In this document: positions 1-8,315 of the stretch, in pieces
How the letters are laid out: the number at the start of each line of letters is the position of its first letter
How positions within the stretch are numbered: position 1 is the stretch's first letter
Source of the DNA: Novosphingobium capsulatum NBRC 12533
GTDB lineage: Bacteria; Pseudomonadota; Alphaproteobacteria; Sphingomonadales; Sphingomonadaceae
Reading direction: 5' to 3'
Assembly: GCF_001598375.1 (NCBI RefSeq)
Contig: NZ_BCYV01000013.1
Location: 124,001 to 188,000 of the forward strand
DNA: 64,000 bases
Translations under genes and position numbers: made by a program
Notes under the pieces: model-generated
Database searches by the model: none
Seen by the model: the letters and a program-made list of their open reading frames with translations, nothing else
What the model was told of the DNA's origin: nothing

Positions 1-76
1 TCGCGGCATCGATGTTGTCGATGCTCTGGCGATAGCCGGCCAGAACCGGATCGGTGCCTTCGGCGGATGCGCTCAT
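1..76 (-). CDS. Chorismate mutase, N-terminal fragment
   Basis: Only the first 25 codons are inside the window; the gene runs leftward off the edge. The reverse strand from the ATG at 76 reads MSASAEGTDPVLAGYRQSID and then NIDAA. The pattern YRxSIDNIDAA matches the start of the AroQ-type chorismate mutase domain of alphaproteobacteria, where the first helix carries the conserved Arg that contacts chorismate. The enzyme converts chorismate to prephenate for Phe/Tyr synthesis. It is divergent from the polyprenyl synthase gene, with about 100 nt between the two starts. The call rests on a very short stretch, so it is tentative. Confidence 0.6.
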   Translation of the reverse strand, partial: MSASAEGTDPVLAGYRQSIDNIDAA

Positions 77-180
77 GTGCTTTCGGGCCTTTGTCAGTGG
101 GGTATGCAAAAGTGTCGCTCTGCCGCTACCGTGCAACTTGCGACTTGCCAAGCCGTGCACCACGCGCCAAGCGGGCAGCA

Positions 181-1194
181 ATGACTGCTACCCTCCATAC
201 GCTCCCCCGCAAGGCCGAACCCTCGCTGGCGCCGCTGATGGCGCTGGTGGCCGACGGCATGAACAGCGTCAACGCCGTGATTCTGGATCGCATGCAATCG
301 CGTATCCCGTTGATCCCGGCGCTGGCCGGCCACCTCATCGCCGGCGGTGGCAAGCGCATGCGCCCCATGCTCACGCTCGCCGGGGCGGCGCTGCTGGGTT
401 ATGGCGGCAGCCGCCATTTCAAGCTGGCGGCTGCGGTGGAGTTCATCCACACTGCCACCCTGCTGCACGACGACGTGGTCGATGGATCGGACATGCGCCG
501 CGGCAAGAAGGCCGCCAACATCATCTATGGCAATCCGGCCACGGTGCTGGTGGGCGATTTCCTGTTCTCGCGCAGCTTTGAACTGATGGTCGAGGATGGC
601 TCGATCAAGGTGCTGCGCATCCTGTCGGGCGCATCGGCCGTGATTGCCGAGGGCGAGGTGGACCAGCTGGTCGCGCAGCGCCAGGTGGAAACCAGCGAAG
701 AACGCTATCTCTCGATCATCAACGCCAAGACCGCCGCGCTGTTTGCCGCCGCGTGTCGCATCGCGGCGGTGGTGGCCGAGCGGGACGAGGCAGACGAACT
801 GGCGCTCGACGCCTATGGCCGCAACCTGGGCATTGCGTTCCAGCTGGCGGACGATGCGATCGACTATGATTCCGACGCGTCGGAAATGGGCAAAGACCAG
901 GGCGACGATTTCCGCGAGGGCAAGATGACGCTGCCGGTGATCCTGGCCTATGCGCGCGGCAACGAGGAAGAGCGCGGGTTCTGGCGCGATGCCATCGCCG
1001 GCAATCGCAACAGCGACGCTGATCTGGCCCATGCCATCACCTTGATTCGCAAGCACGATGCGGTGAATGCCACGCGCGAGCGGGCGCGCCATTATGCCCA
1101 GCGCGCGATCGATGCCATTGCCGGCTTCCCCGCCAGCGCGGCCAAGGCGGCGATGGGCGAGGCCGCCGAATTTGCGGTGGCGCGCCGCTATTGA
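181..1194 (+). CDS. ispB: Polyprenyl diphosphate synthase (octaprenyl type)
   Basis: A 337-residue trans-isoprenyl diphosphate synthase that elongates an allylic diphosphate with IPP units to make the ubiquinone side chain. The first Asp-rich motif is seen as LLHDDVVDGSDMRRG, the second as FQLADDAIDYDSD, and the IPP-binding GGGKRMRP motif lies near residue 60. Length and motif spacing fit IspB/SdsA. The reading frame is open back to position 67, but the start at 181 (MTATLHTLPRK) gives the normal family length; the upstream part would be an unsupported 38-residue extension. Chain length (C40 or C50) cannot be told from the sequence alone; Q-10 is usual in Sphingomonadales. Confidence 0.93.
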   Translation: MTATLHTLPRKAEPSLAPLMALVADGMNSVNAVILDRMQSRIPLIPALAGHLIAGGGKRMRPMLTLAGAALLGYGGSRHFKLAAAVEFIHTATLLHDDVVDGSDMRRGKKAANIIYGNPATVLVGDFLFSRSFELMVEDGSIKVLRILSGASAVIAEGEVDQLVAQRQVETSEERYLSIINAKTAALFAAACRIAAVVAERDEADELALDAYGRNLGIAFQLADDAIDYDSDASEMGKDQGDDFREGKMTLPVILAYARGNEEERGFWRDAIAGNRNSDADLAHAITLIRKHDAVNATRERARHYAQRAIDAIAGFPASAAKAAMGEAAEFAVARRY

Positions 1195-1227
1195 TCAGGG
1201 GTTGCGGGGACTGGTGCGTCAGCGCGT

Positions 1228-1416
1228 TCAATGAAATGCGTGCACCAGCCCGTCGATCACTGAAGATCCGGCCAGCGGGCCGATCAGCATCATCAGCAGA
1301 TTGATCGCCACGAGCACCACCACGATGCGCTGCCGGCGCGGAGTGAGCCTGGGCGCCGGTTCGGGCTGTCGGTTGGGTGGGGCTGGCGGCCACGGATCTT
1401 TCAGGTCAAGAAACAT
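1228..1416 (-). CDS. Small single-span membrane protein, unknown function
   Basis: A 62-residue protein with a Pro-rich cytoplasmic start (PWPPAPPNRQPEPAPRLTPR) and one hydrophobic helix at about residues 30-50 (IVVVLVAINLLMMLIGPLAG). The ATG at 1416 is preceded by GAGAGGA at proper spacing, which is why it is taken as real despite its size. It is convergent with the polyprenyl synthase gene, 33 nt away. No family recognised. Confidence 0.55.
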   Translation of the reverse strand: MFLDLKDPWPPAPPNRQPEPAPRLTPRRQRIVVVLVAINLLMMLIGPLAGSSVIDGLVHAFH

Positions 1417-1562
1417 GGGTCCTCTCGAGGCAGACCGTGCCGCGATCGGGCACCGTTGCCCATTGTGGTATCATGAATCTGACCGCGTCGCACCGGCCCG
1501 CATGGGAAGTTTGGCCCGATTCGGCGCTACTGGCTTGTTTCCCAACGCATAAAGGCATGACC

Positions 1563-1943
1563 ATGACTGCAGCAGCGTTTCGCCCCGTCCTCTATCTCAA
1601 GCGTTCGTGCCCGTTCTGCCTCAAGGCGGTTGCCTTCCTGGCCGAGGCCGGGCAGCTCGACAGCGTGGACCTGCGGGCATTCTGGCCCGGTGACGAGGAC
1701 GAAGCGCCGATCCGTGCGGCTCTGGCGCCGCATCTCGACAAGGTGACCTTTCCCACGCTGGAAGTGGAGCCGGGCCGCTTCATCGCCGATTCCGATGCCA
1801 TCGTCGCGCTCTATGCGCAAAAGGCCGGGCTCGATCCCGCGACAGCGCCGTTCTATCAATATGTCATGGCCGGGCCATTCCGCCGCCTGCGCGAGGCCTT
1901 TGCCGAGCAGCAGGAACTGGAAAAGCTGCGCGCGCAAGGCTGA
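1563..1943 (+). CDS. Glutaredoxin/GST N-terminal-domain protein
   Basis: A 126-residue cytosolic protein with a thioredoxin-fold start, FRPVLYLKRSCPFCLKAVAF, holding a CPFC dithiol at about residues 14-17. This is followed by the cis-Pro segment VTFPTLEVEPGRFIADSD typical of the GST N-terminal domain. There is no full C-terminal helical GST domain, only about 40 residues of helix. The start at 1563 is preferred over 1557 because AAAGG lies 7 nt upstream of it. Likely a thiol-disulfide or glutathione-dependent reductase; substrate unknown. The next gene (hrpB) begins 71 nt downstream on the same strand. Confidence 0.75.
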   Translation: MTAAAFRPVLYLKRSCPFCLKAVAFLAEAGQLDSVDLRAFWPGDEDEAPIRAALAPHLDKVTFPTLEVEPGRFIADSDAIVALYAQKAGLDPATAPFYQYVMAGPFRRLREAFAEQQELEKLRAQG

Positions 1944-2014
1944 TGTAGCGGGGCCTTGGCGCGCCGCTGTGCCGGCCCTCGCCAAGGCCGGGCCAAGGCG
2001 ATAAGGGCAGGCGG

Positions 2015-4561
2015 GTGACCGACCTGCCCATCCACGCCGTCTTGCCCGATCTGCTGGCTGCCCTGGCTGCCAGCCCCAATGCCGTGCTCATCGCGCCGCC
2101 GGGCGCGGGCAAGACGACCACGGTGGCCACGGCCTTGCTGGGCGAGGCGTGGTGTACCGGCACGGTGATCCTGTTGTCGCCCCGCCGCGTGGCGGCGCGC
2201 GCTGCGGCCGAGCGCATGGCCGACCTGCTGGGCGAGGCGCCGGGCGAGACGGTCGGCTATCTCACCCGGCTCGACAGCAAGCGATCGGCACGCACCCGCG
2301 TGCTGGTGATGACCGAGGCGATCTTTGTCGCCACGATCCTGGCCGATCCCGAACTGACCGGCGTTTCGGCCGTGCTGTTTGACGAAGCGCACGAACGGCA
2401 TCTCGATTCCGACCTTGGCCTGGCGCTCGCGCTGGAAGCGCAAGGCGTGCTGCGCGAGGATCTGCGCGTGGTGGTGATGTCGGCCACGCTCGACGGCACG
2501 CGCTTTGCCGGGCTGATGGGCGCGGATGCGAACTGCCAGGCGGCGGTGATCGAAAGCGCCGGCAAGGCCCATCCCTTGCGCATTCGCTGGCTGGGCAGCA
2601 GTCCGCAGTTACGCACCGAGCAGGCCGTGGCCAATGCCATTGCCCTGGCCTGGGGCGAAGAGACAGGCGACATTCTGGCGTTCCTGCCCGGCGTGCGCGA
2701 CATCGATCGCACGGCCGAAATCCTCGCGCAGCGCCTGCCCCACGCGCTGGTGCTGCCGCTGCACGGGCAGGTCGATCCGGCAGGCCAGCGCGCCGCTATC
2801 CGCCGCGATCGCGAGGGCCGGCGCCGGATCGTGCTGGCGACAGCGATTGCCGAAACTTCGTTGACGCTTGATGGCGTGGCAGTGGTGGTCGATGCCGGCC
2901 TGTCGCGCCGGGCAGAGTTCGACAAGGTGGCAGGGGTGACCCGCCTGGTGACGACCCGCGCCAGCCAGGCCGCCGCCGCGCAGCGTGCTGGGCGTGCCGC
3001 GCGCCAGGGGCCGGGCGTGGCCTATCGCCTGTGGGAAGAAGCCGCCCACGCCGGGCGCGCGACGTTCGATCCGCCCGAAATCCTCAATGCCGATCTGGCC
3101 CCCCTGGCGCTGACTCTGGCGCAATGGGGCGCGGGCGATCCGGCGGCGATGGCCTGGATCGATCCACCACCGCCTGCCGCCATGGCCGCGGCGCAAGCGG
3201 CGCTGGCGGCGCTGGGCGCGCTCGACGGGGCGGGGCGGATCACGCCGCATGGCCGCGCCATGGCCAGCCTGCCGATGGAGCCGGCGCTGGCGCACATGCT
3301 GCTGTTTGCCGCCCGCCATGGCGCGGCGCAGGATGCGGCACGGCTGGCGCTGCTGCTGCAGGAACGCGGCCTTGGCGGCAGCGGCGATGATCTCGCCCGC
3401 CGGTTCGATCGCTGGCAGGGCGATCGCGGGGCGCGGGCCGATGCTTCGCGCAAGCTGGCCGCGCGCTGGGCCAATATGGCGGAACGGGCAGCGCGGGGGG
3501 CCTTCGACAAGCGCAGCCCGAACGGGGTGGAGGGCGTGTCCCAAGGTTCCGTTCGCCCTGAGCCTGTCGAAGGGCGCCAGCGCAACGCAGCAAGGCCGCC
3601 GCTAGCCGTGCTTCTGGCCGAAGGCTTTCCCGATCGCATCGCCCGCGCACGCGGTGCCAGCGGAGAGGAATGGCTTTCGGCCGGTGGGCGCGGCTATCGC
3701 CTCGATCCCGCCTCTCCGCTGGCCACGGCGCGCTGGCTGGTGATCGGCGACGCGCAGGGAGAGGCCAAGGGCGCCCGGATCATGAGCGCGCTTGCCCTGG
3801 ACGAGGACGACGTGACGACCTGGCTGGCCCATCGCATGGACCAGCGCCACACCCTGACGTGGAACGCCGGCGAAGGCCGGGTGGAAGCGCGGCTCGAGCG
3901 GCGGCTGGGCGCGATCGTGCTGGCCCGGGTGCCCGATCCATCGCCACAGCCGGCAGCGGTCACGGCTCTGCTGCTCGATGTGGTGCGGCGCGAAGGGCTG
4001 GCGGCGCTGCCGCTGGGCGCTGCGGCGCAAGCGCTGCTGACCCGCGCGCGCTATGCCGGGCTGGCCGCGCTCGACGAAGCGACCCTGCTCGCCGATCTGG
4101 AGGAATGGCTGGCCCCCTTGCTGGCCGGGCGGCGCGATCTGGCCATCGCGGCGGGCAAGCTGCACGAGGCGCTGGAAAACCGGCTGGACTGGAACGAGCG
4201 GCAGACGCTCGATCGGCTGGCGCCGCCGCACTATCGCTCGCCCGCCGGGACCGGCCATGCCATCGACTATGCACACGAAGGCGGCCCGGCGGTGGAACTG
4301 CGGGTGCAGGCACTGTTCGGCCTTGATCGCCATCCCACCATCGGCCAGCCGCCGCGCCCGCTGCTGCTGTCGCTCACCTCGCCCGCCGGCCGGCCGATCC
4401 AGACCACGGCTGATCTGCCCGCGTTCTGGCGCGGATCGTGGCGCGATGTGGTGAAGGACATGAAGGGCCGCTATCCCCGCCATCGCTGGCCCGAACAGCC
4501 GTGGACAGAAGACCCCAGCCTCAAGACCCGCAACGCGTTCGAGGCGACGCGCAAGGGCTGA
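2015..4561 (+). CDS. hrpB: ATP-dependent helicase HrpB
   Basis: An 848-residue DEAH-box (DExH) RNA helicase family protein. Walker A is APPGAGKTT near residues 27-35, Walker B/motif II is DEAH at 123-126, motif III SAT follows (VVMSATLDGT), and motif VI is AAAAQRAGRAARQGPG. The HrpB-type C-terminal domain ends with WPEQPWTEDP. The start is a GTG at 2015 with AAGGGCAGG upstream. The gene is convergent with the antiporter gene and only 6 nt separate their ends. Residues about 496-520 are encoded by an inverted repeat of the type normally found between genes (see repeat at 3501-3573). The insertion keeps the frame and falls in the linker between the helicase core and the C-terminal domain. The cellular role of HrpB is poorly defined in general. 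Confidence 0.95.
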   Translation: MTDLPIHAVLPDLLAALAASPNAVLIAPPGAGKTTTVATALLGEAWCTGTVILLSPRRVAARAAAERMADLLGEAPGETVGYLTRLDSKRSARTRVLVMTEAIFVATILADPELTGVSAVLFDEAHERHLDSDLGLALALEAQGVLREDLRVVVMSATLDGTRFAGLMGADANCQAAVIESAGKAHPLRIRWLGSSPQLRTEQAVANAIALAWGEETGDILAFLPGVRDIDRTAEILAQRLPHALVLPLHGQVDPAGQRAAIRRDREGRRRIVLATAIAETSLTLDGVAVVVDAGLSRRAEFDKVAGVTRLVTTRASQAAAAQRAGRAARQGPGVAYRLWEEAAHAGRATFDPPEILNADLAPLALTLAQWGAGDPAAMAWIDPPPPAAMAAAQAALAALGALDGAGRITPHGRAMASLPMEPALAHMLLFAARHGAAQDAARLALLLQERGLGGSGDDLARRFDRWQGDRGARADASRKLAARWANMAERAARGAFDKRSPNGVEGVSQGSVRPEPVEGRQRNAARPPLAVLLAEGFPDRIARARGASGEEWLSAGGRGYRLDPASPLATARWLVIGDAQGEAKGARIMSALALDEDDVTTWLAHRMDQRHTLTWNAGEGRVEARLERRLGAIVLARVPDPSPQPAAVTALLLDVVRREGLAALPLGAAAQALLTRARYAGLAALDEATLLADLEEWLAPLLAGRRDLAIAAGKLHEALENRLDWNERQTLDRLAPPHYRSPAGTGHAIDYAHEGGPAVELRVQALFGLDRHPTIGQPPRPLLLSLTSPAGRPIQTTADLPAFWRGSWRDVVKDMKGRYPRHRWPEQPWTEDPSLKTRNAFEATRKG
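3501..3573. repeat. Inverted-repeat doublet inside hrpB
   Basis: Left arm 3501-3525 and right arm 3549-3573 are reverse complements over 25 nt with 4 mismatches, separated by a 23-nt spacer. The right arm includes CGCCCTGAGCCTGTCGAAGG, a repeat unit very common between genes in sphingomonad genomes. In this frame it encodes the telltale peptide VRPEPVEG. The doublet layout is like REPIN elements. It adds about 25 residues to HrpB without a frameshift. Confidence 0.85.
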
Positions 4562-4567
4562 GCAAAA

Positions 4568-6319
4568 TCAGCTTTCCTGCGCCTGTGGCTCGGTAATGAT
4601 CCGTTCGCGCGCGGCGCGCAGGTCGCCGCCTTCGATCTGGATCTTGAGCCGCTCCTTGTCGCGCGCGCGGTACATGTCTTCGGCGCGGGTGATGATTTCC
4701 TCGCTAACCCCGGTTTCAGCCAGCGCCAGGCGCGCCATCTTCACCGCCGATTCCATCACTTCGCGGATCACCCACTTGGCCGGGGAGCCGCGCAGCCGCA
4801 CCACCGCGCGCCGATCAAACGCGCGCACGAAGATGGCCGCCTGGGGAAAGGCCTGCTGCACCGCTTCCAGCGCGGCGGCATCCATCTGGTCGCCATCCAT
4901 GCAGAACAGGATCAGCGCCGCTTCGTCGGCGCCAGCGTGGCGCAGCAGGTCGAGCCGGGTGCCATCACCAAAATAGACCTTGGCCCCGAAATTGCTGGCC
5001 ACGTCGATCATTTCCACGTCGGTATCAATCAGCGTAACCGTCAGGCCGCTGGCGTTGAGCATCTGCGCCACCGTCTGGCCAAAGCGGCCATAGCCCACGA
5101 TCAGCGCATTCGCCGCGTCGCCGGTGGGCCCTTGGCGTTCGCCCTTCACCGCGCGCGGATCGTTGCGCAGTGGCTTGGTCAGCGCCATCAGGAACGGCGT
5201 GGTGGCCATCGACAGGGTCACGATCGCGCCAAACAGGCTGGCCGCCTCTGGCGCGATCAACTGGGCATGCTGGGCCTGGGCAAACAGCACAAAGCCGAAT
5301 TCGCCGCCCTGGCTCAGCAGCAGGCCCAGCGCCAGCGCGCCGCGCCACGGCATGCGGAAGGCCAGGCCAATGCCCATGATCACTGCCGCCTTCACCGCCA
5401 CCAGCGCCAGCGCCATGGCAATCACGAACAGCGGCCGCTCGGCAATCGCATGAAGATCGAGCATCATGCCCACGGCCAGGAAGAACAGGCCGAGCAGGAT
5501 GGAGCGGAACGGCTCCACATCGGCTTCCAGTTCGTGGCGATAGGGGCTGTCGGCCAGCATGACCCCGGCGATGAACGCGCCGAGCGCGGTCGACAGGCCC
5601 AGCGCCTCCATTACCGCGGCCGAGGCCATGACCGTGAACAGCGCGGCGACCACGAACATCTCGCGCTCGCCCAGGTTGCCGATCAGGCGGAACAGCGGCC
5701 GGATCAGATAGCGCCCGGCCAGGATCAGCCCGGCGATCGCCAGCACGGTATAAAGCCCCAGTTGCCAGCCCGGCGGGCCATTGGCATCGGCCGGATTGCG
5801 GCTGAGCGCAGAGATCAGCGTGATCATGGGGATGATCGAAAGGTCCTGGAACAGCAGGATGGCAAAGGTCCGCTCGCCAAACGGCGTGCGCAACCGGCCC
5901 GAGGCCTGGAGCATCGGCAGGACCTGCGCGGTGGACGAGAGCGCCAGCGGCAGGCCCAGCGCGATGGCGGCCGTCAGGCTGAAATCGGTGCCGAAGTTGA
6001 TCACTGCCGTGATCGCCGCGCCGCACAGGACCACCTGCAACAGCCCCAGGCCGAGGATATCGCGCTTCATCCGCCACAGCCGCGACGGGTTCAGCTCCAG
6101 CCCGACCAGGAACAGCAGCAGCGTGATGCCGAGTTCGGCAATGCCCAGCTTCTGCTCGGCCTCGCCCACCAGGCCCAGCACCTGCGGCCCGACCACGGCA
6201 CCCGCCAGCAGGTAGCCCAGCGTGGCCCCCAGGCCCAGCCGGCGGAACACCAGCACGAAGACCATGGCAAAGCCAAGCAGCAGAAAACCATCGTGAAGCA
6301 TCGAGGGGGGCTGGTTCAT
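4568..6319 (-). CDS. Kef-type monovalent cation:proton antiporter (CPA2)
   Basis: A 583-residue inner-membrane protein with 12-13 hydrophobic helices (residues 8-380) of the Na+/H+ exchanger fold, including ALSSTAQVLPML and FRSILLGLFFLAVGMMLDL. These are followed by a cytoplasmic TrkA-N/RCK nucleotide-binding domain starting at ALIVGYGRFGQTVAQML (GYGRFG at 409-414). This layout is that of KefB/KefC potassium efflux or YbaL-type antiporters. The ATG at 6319 is chosen because GCAGGAGGC precedes it; the frame is open further upstream but without a ribosome site. No KefF/KefG flavoprotein partner is adjacent. Substrate ion is inferred only from the family. Confidence 0.9.
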   Translation of the reverse strand: MNQPPSMLHDGFLLLGFAMVFVLVFRRLGLGATLGYLLAGAVVGPQVLGLVGEAEQKLGIAELGITLLLFLVGLELNPSRLWRMKRDILGLGLLQVVLCGAAITAVINFGTDFSLTAAIALGLPLALSSTAQVLPMLQASGRLRTPFGERTFAILLFQDLSIIPMITLISALSRNPADANGPPGWQLGLYTVLAIAGLILAGRYLIRPLFRLIGNLGEREMFVVAALFTVMASAAVMEALGLSTALGAFIAGVMLADSPYRHELEADVEPFRSILLGLFFLAVGMMLDLHAIAERPLFVIAMALALVAVKAAVIMGIGLAFRMPWRGALALGLLLSQGGEFGFVLFAQAQHAQLIAPEAASLFGAIVTLSMATTPFLMALTKPLRNDPRAVKGERQGPTGDAANALIVGYGRFGQTVAQMLNASGLTVTLIDTDVEMIDVASNFGAKVYFGDGTRLDLLRHAGADEAALILFCMDGDQMDAAALEAVQQAFPQAAIFVRAFDRRAVVRLRGSPAKWVIREVMESAVKMARLALAETGVSEEIITRAEDMYRARDKERLKIQIEGGDLRAARERIITEPQAQES

Positions 6320-6413
6320 GCCTCCTGCCTCGCCTTCCCTGCCGCCCGCGTCAACCCATCGTGGGCAAGCCGCGGCAACAAGGCGGCCGGGAACGGCGGC
6401 GCGTTGCGGGCGA

Positions 6414-7250
6414 TCACTCCACGCGGTGGAACGTGGTGGTTTCAAGGCCGGGAATGGCATTGCCGGGCCAGATGATCGTTTCAGTCATCGATCGCTGGTC
6501 TTTGGCGACCGCATAGACGCGCGTAGAAACCGGGGCGCCGTTCTTGCCCAGGGTCATCACCAGCGTGTTGGGCGCAGGCTGGCGCAGCGATACCGTGTCG
6601 ATGAAATCCATCGTTCCCGTCACCGGCGCGGGCACGCCATCGAGCGCCGCCGTCGATTCCGCCTTGTGGGCGGTGCCATCAGGACCGACCATGTCGACCA
6701 TGGTTGTCCAGCGGCCGTCGGCGGCCTTGGCGAAGGCAATGGTGACCTTCTGCGGCCGCTCCTCGGCGGGAATCCGCGTCACATCGAGCGACCAGCGGCC
6801 GAGCAGCGGCATGGCCTTGGCGGGCGTCGCCTGCGCCGTTGGAGCGGGTAGGGCGGCCCCGGTGCGGGGCGGCAGCACCTGTCCGGTGGAAACCAGCAGG
6901 CCTGCGGCGGCAAGCGAAAGTGCGGTAAGCATGGCAAGCAATCCTTTCGACCATCGGCGCCCGACGATGCGGGGCGCCCCTGCCGTATCGGGCGCCTTGC
7001 CCGGGCCGGTAAGCTCAGGATTTCTGTCCCAACTTTTTTGGGCCGCCAGCATGCGCGCCAACTCGCGGCTGCTGCCCACCCCGGTCTTGCGCCGCGCATC
7101 GCGCAGCCGCTCGTTGATCGAGGCTTCCGACCGGCCCAGTTGCAGCGCGATGGATTTGACCGTGTGCCCCGCCGTCAACAGGCGCAGGACCTCGCGTTCC
7201 TTGTCATTCAAAGCCGCAAGCGAGACGGGTGCAGGTTCCGGGGCTGCCAT
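6414..7250 (-). CDS. Membrane-tethered LuxR/GerE-type regulator
   Basis: A 278-residue protein with an N-terminal helix-turn-helix (residues 10-60; EREVLRLLTAGHTVKSIALQ then SEASINERLRDARRKTGV), a linker, one transmembrane helix (about 104-122, LLAMLTALSLAAAGLLVS) and a C-terminal domain of about 140 residues expected to be periplasmic (LLGRWSLDVTRIPAEERPQK onward). The order is the reverse of usual LuxR proteins, where the helix-turn-helix is C-terminal, and resembles one-component transmembrane regulators. The periplasmic part looks lipocalin-like or unknown; no family assigned. Two CCCAA-N5-TTGGG inverted repeats, one 37 nt before the start and one inside the gene, may be binding sites. 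Target genes unknown. Confidence 0.7.
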   Translation of the reverse strand: MAAPEPAPVSLAALNDKEREVLRLLTAGHTVKSIALQLGRSEASINERLRDARRKTGVGSSRELARMLAAQKSWDRNPELTGPGKAPDTAGAPRIVGRRWSKGLLAMLTALSLAAAGLLVSTGQVLPPRTGAALPAPTAQATPAKAMPLLGRWSLDVTRIPAEERPQKVTIAFAKAADGRWTTMVDMVGPDGTAHKAESTAALDGVPAPVTGTMDFIDTVSLRQPAPNTLVMTLGKNGAPVSTRVYAVAKDQRSMTETIIWPGNAIPGLETTTFHRVE

Positions 7251-7286
7251 GCCCCTTGCTCACCACAGGTGCCCCACAGCGTCCAT

Positions 7287-7301
7287 CCCAAATTTCTTGG
7301 G
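7287..7301. promoter_or_regulatory. Inverted repeat CCCAA-N5-TTGGG upstream of the LuxR-type gene
   Basis: A 15-nt perfect 5+5 inverted repeat lying 37-51 nt before the start of the regulator gene, between it and the tRNA. The same CCCAA-N5-TTGGG pattern recurs at 7028-7042 inside the coding region. Such a position and symmetry fit an autoregulatory operator, but this is inference. Confidence 0.4.
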
Positions 7302-7345
7302 TGACGATGGCATGCGTGACGCGGTGGATGTGGTGGGTGCAAAAA

Positions 7346-7421
7346 TGGTGCCGGCTAGAGGAATCGAACCCCTGACCCCCTGGTTACAAAGCAGGTGCTC
7401 TACCAACTGAGCTAAGCCGGC
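7346..7421 (-). tRNA. tRNA-Thr (anticodon UGU)
   Basis: The reverse strand gives a 76-nt cloverleaf with the acceptor stem GCCGGCT/AGCCGGC, D arm GCTC...GAGC, anticodon loop TTTGTAA (anticodon UGU, reading ACA), T loop TTCGATT and an encoded CCA end at 7346-7348. The anticodon stem CCTGC/CCAGG has a C-C opposition at positions 31-39, the pair that closes the loop. It is a single-copy tRNA gene here, between the LuxR-type gene and the DUF429-like gene. Confidence 0.97.
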
Positions 7422-7448
7422 ATTGGTGCGTGGGTTTCGCGCATAGCC

Positions 7449-8315
7449 TCAAGTGGCCCCGAACGTCCAGCCCTCGGTGCGGGCAATTTCGGGGGTGAGG
7501 GCTGCGGGGTGCCACAGGGCGGGCATGTGCGCCACGGTGCGCAGCCAGGCGGCGGTGATCAGGGCGTCGCTCTGGTGATCGTCGATCGCGCCGGCGTGGC
7601 CAAAGGGGGCACTGCCCAGCGTGGCGAGGGCGTGGTCGAGGCTGGCGCCGTCGCGGATCTTGGAACGGCTGGCGGGGCGGCCGGCTGCCATGGCGGCGAT
7701 GGTGGTATAGATTTCGCAGACCACGCTGCCCTGCGGGGGCAGGGGATCGATCGGCCAGACCGCGATCTGTCCGCCCAGGCGGTGCAGCACGCGCATGCCC
7801 GAGAGGCTGGACTTGCCCACTTGCGCTGCGCCGACCAGGTTGAAATTGCTGTATGGCTTGCAGCCCATCGCCTCTTGCGCGCGCTCGGTCACGCGCAGGC
7901 GGCCGCGGCCGGCCGGAAAGCGATCGCCGCAGCGGCCGCCGTGGCGGCGGAAATGGCGCGAAGGCTCGGTGGCATCGACGAAGCCGTTGACGCCCAGATG
8001 TGGCTCATCCGCGCACAGCGTATCGACCATGGCCCACAGCGCGCGCGCGTCGGCCGGGCTGGCGTCCCAGCCGGGAAAGAACGCGCCGCAATCGGCAAAG
8101 GGCAGCGACTGGCCCAGGTCCATGCCCACCAGGCTATCGGACGGCAGGTGGTGCAGCAGCCAGTCGAGCACCTCTTGCCGCGACCAGCGGTGGCCGGGGC
8201 GCACCAGCGCGGGGGCCGCGTCACCGGTTGTGCAGTGGGCGAGCGCGATGCCCTTGTGGCGCTCTCCGGCCGCGCCTGACCAGTCGATCGCCACGAAATG
8301 GGCAAAGCGGCTCAT
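7449..8315 (-). CDS. DUF429-like (RNase H-fold) protein
   Basis: A 288-residue protein that begins SRFAHFVAIDWSGA, where the early Asp in a beta strand, later GMDLGQSLPFAD and a C-terminal DDHQSDALITAAWL are typical of the RNase H-like fold shared by DUF429 proteins. Catalytic function is unknown. The ATG overlaps the TGA of rarA (ATGA), so it is probably translated from the rarA message. The frame is open further upstream within rarA, but that portion is antiparallel noise. The link with rarA suggests a part in DNA maintenance, which is only inferred. Confidence 0.7.
   Translation of the reverse strand: MSRFAHFVAIDWSGAAGERHKGIALAHCTTGDAAPALVRPGHRWSRQEVLDWLLHHLPSDSLVGMDLGQSLPFADCGAFFPGWDASPADARALWAMVDTLCADEPHLGVNGFVDATEPSRHFRRHGGRCGDRFPAGRGRLRVTERAQEAMGCKPYSNFNLVGAAQVGKSSLSGMRVLHRLGGQIAVWPIDPLPPQGSVVCEIYTTIAAMAAGRPASRSKIRDGASLDHALATLGSAPFGHAGAIDDHQSDALITAAWLRTVAHMPALWHPAALTPEIARTEGWTFGAT

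Noticed and set aside
67..180. Upstream start of the polyprenyl synthase gene
   Set aside because: The extra 38 residues are not part of the family and would overlap the divergent chorismate mutase start.
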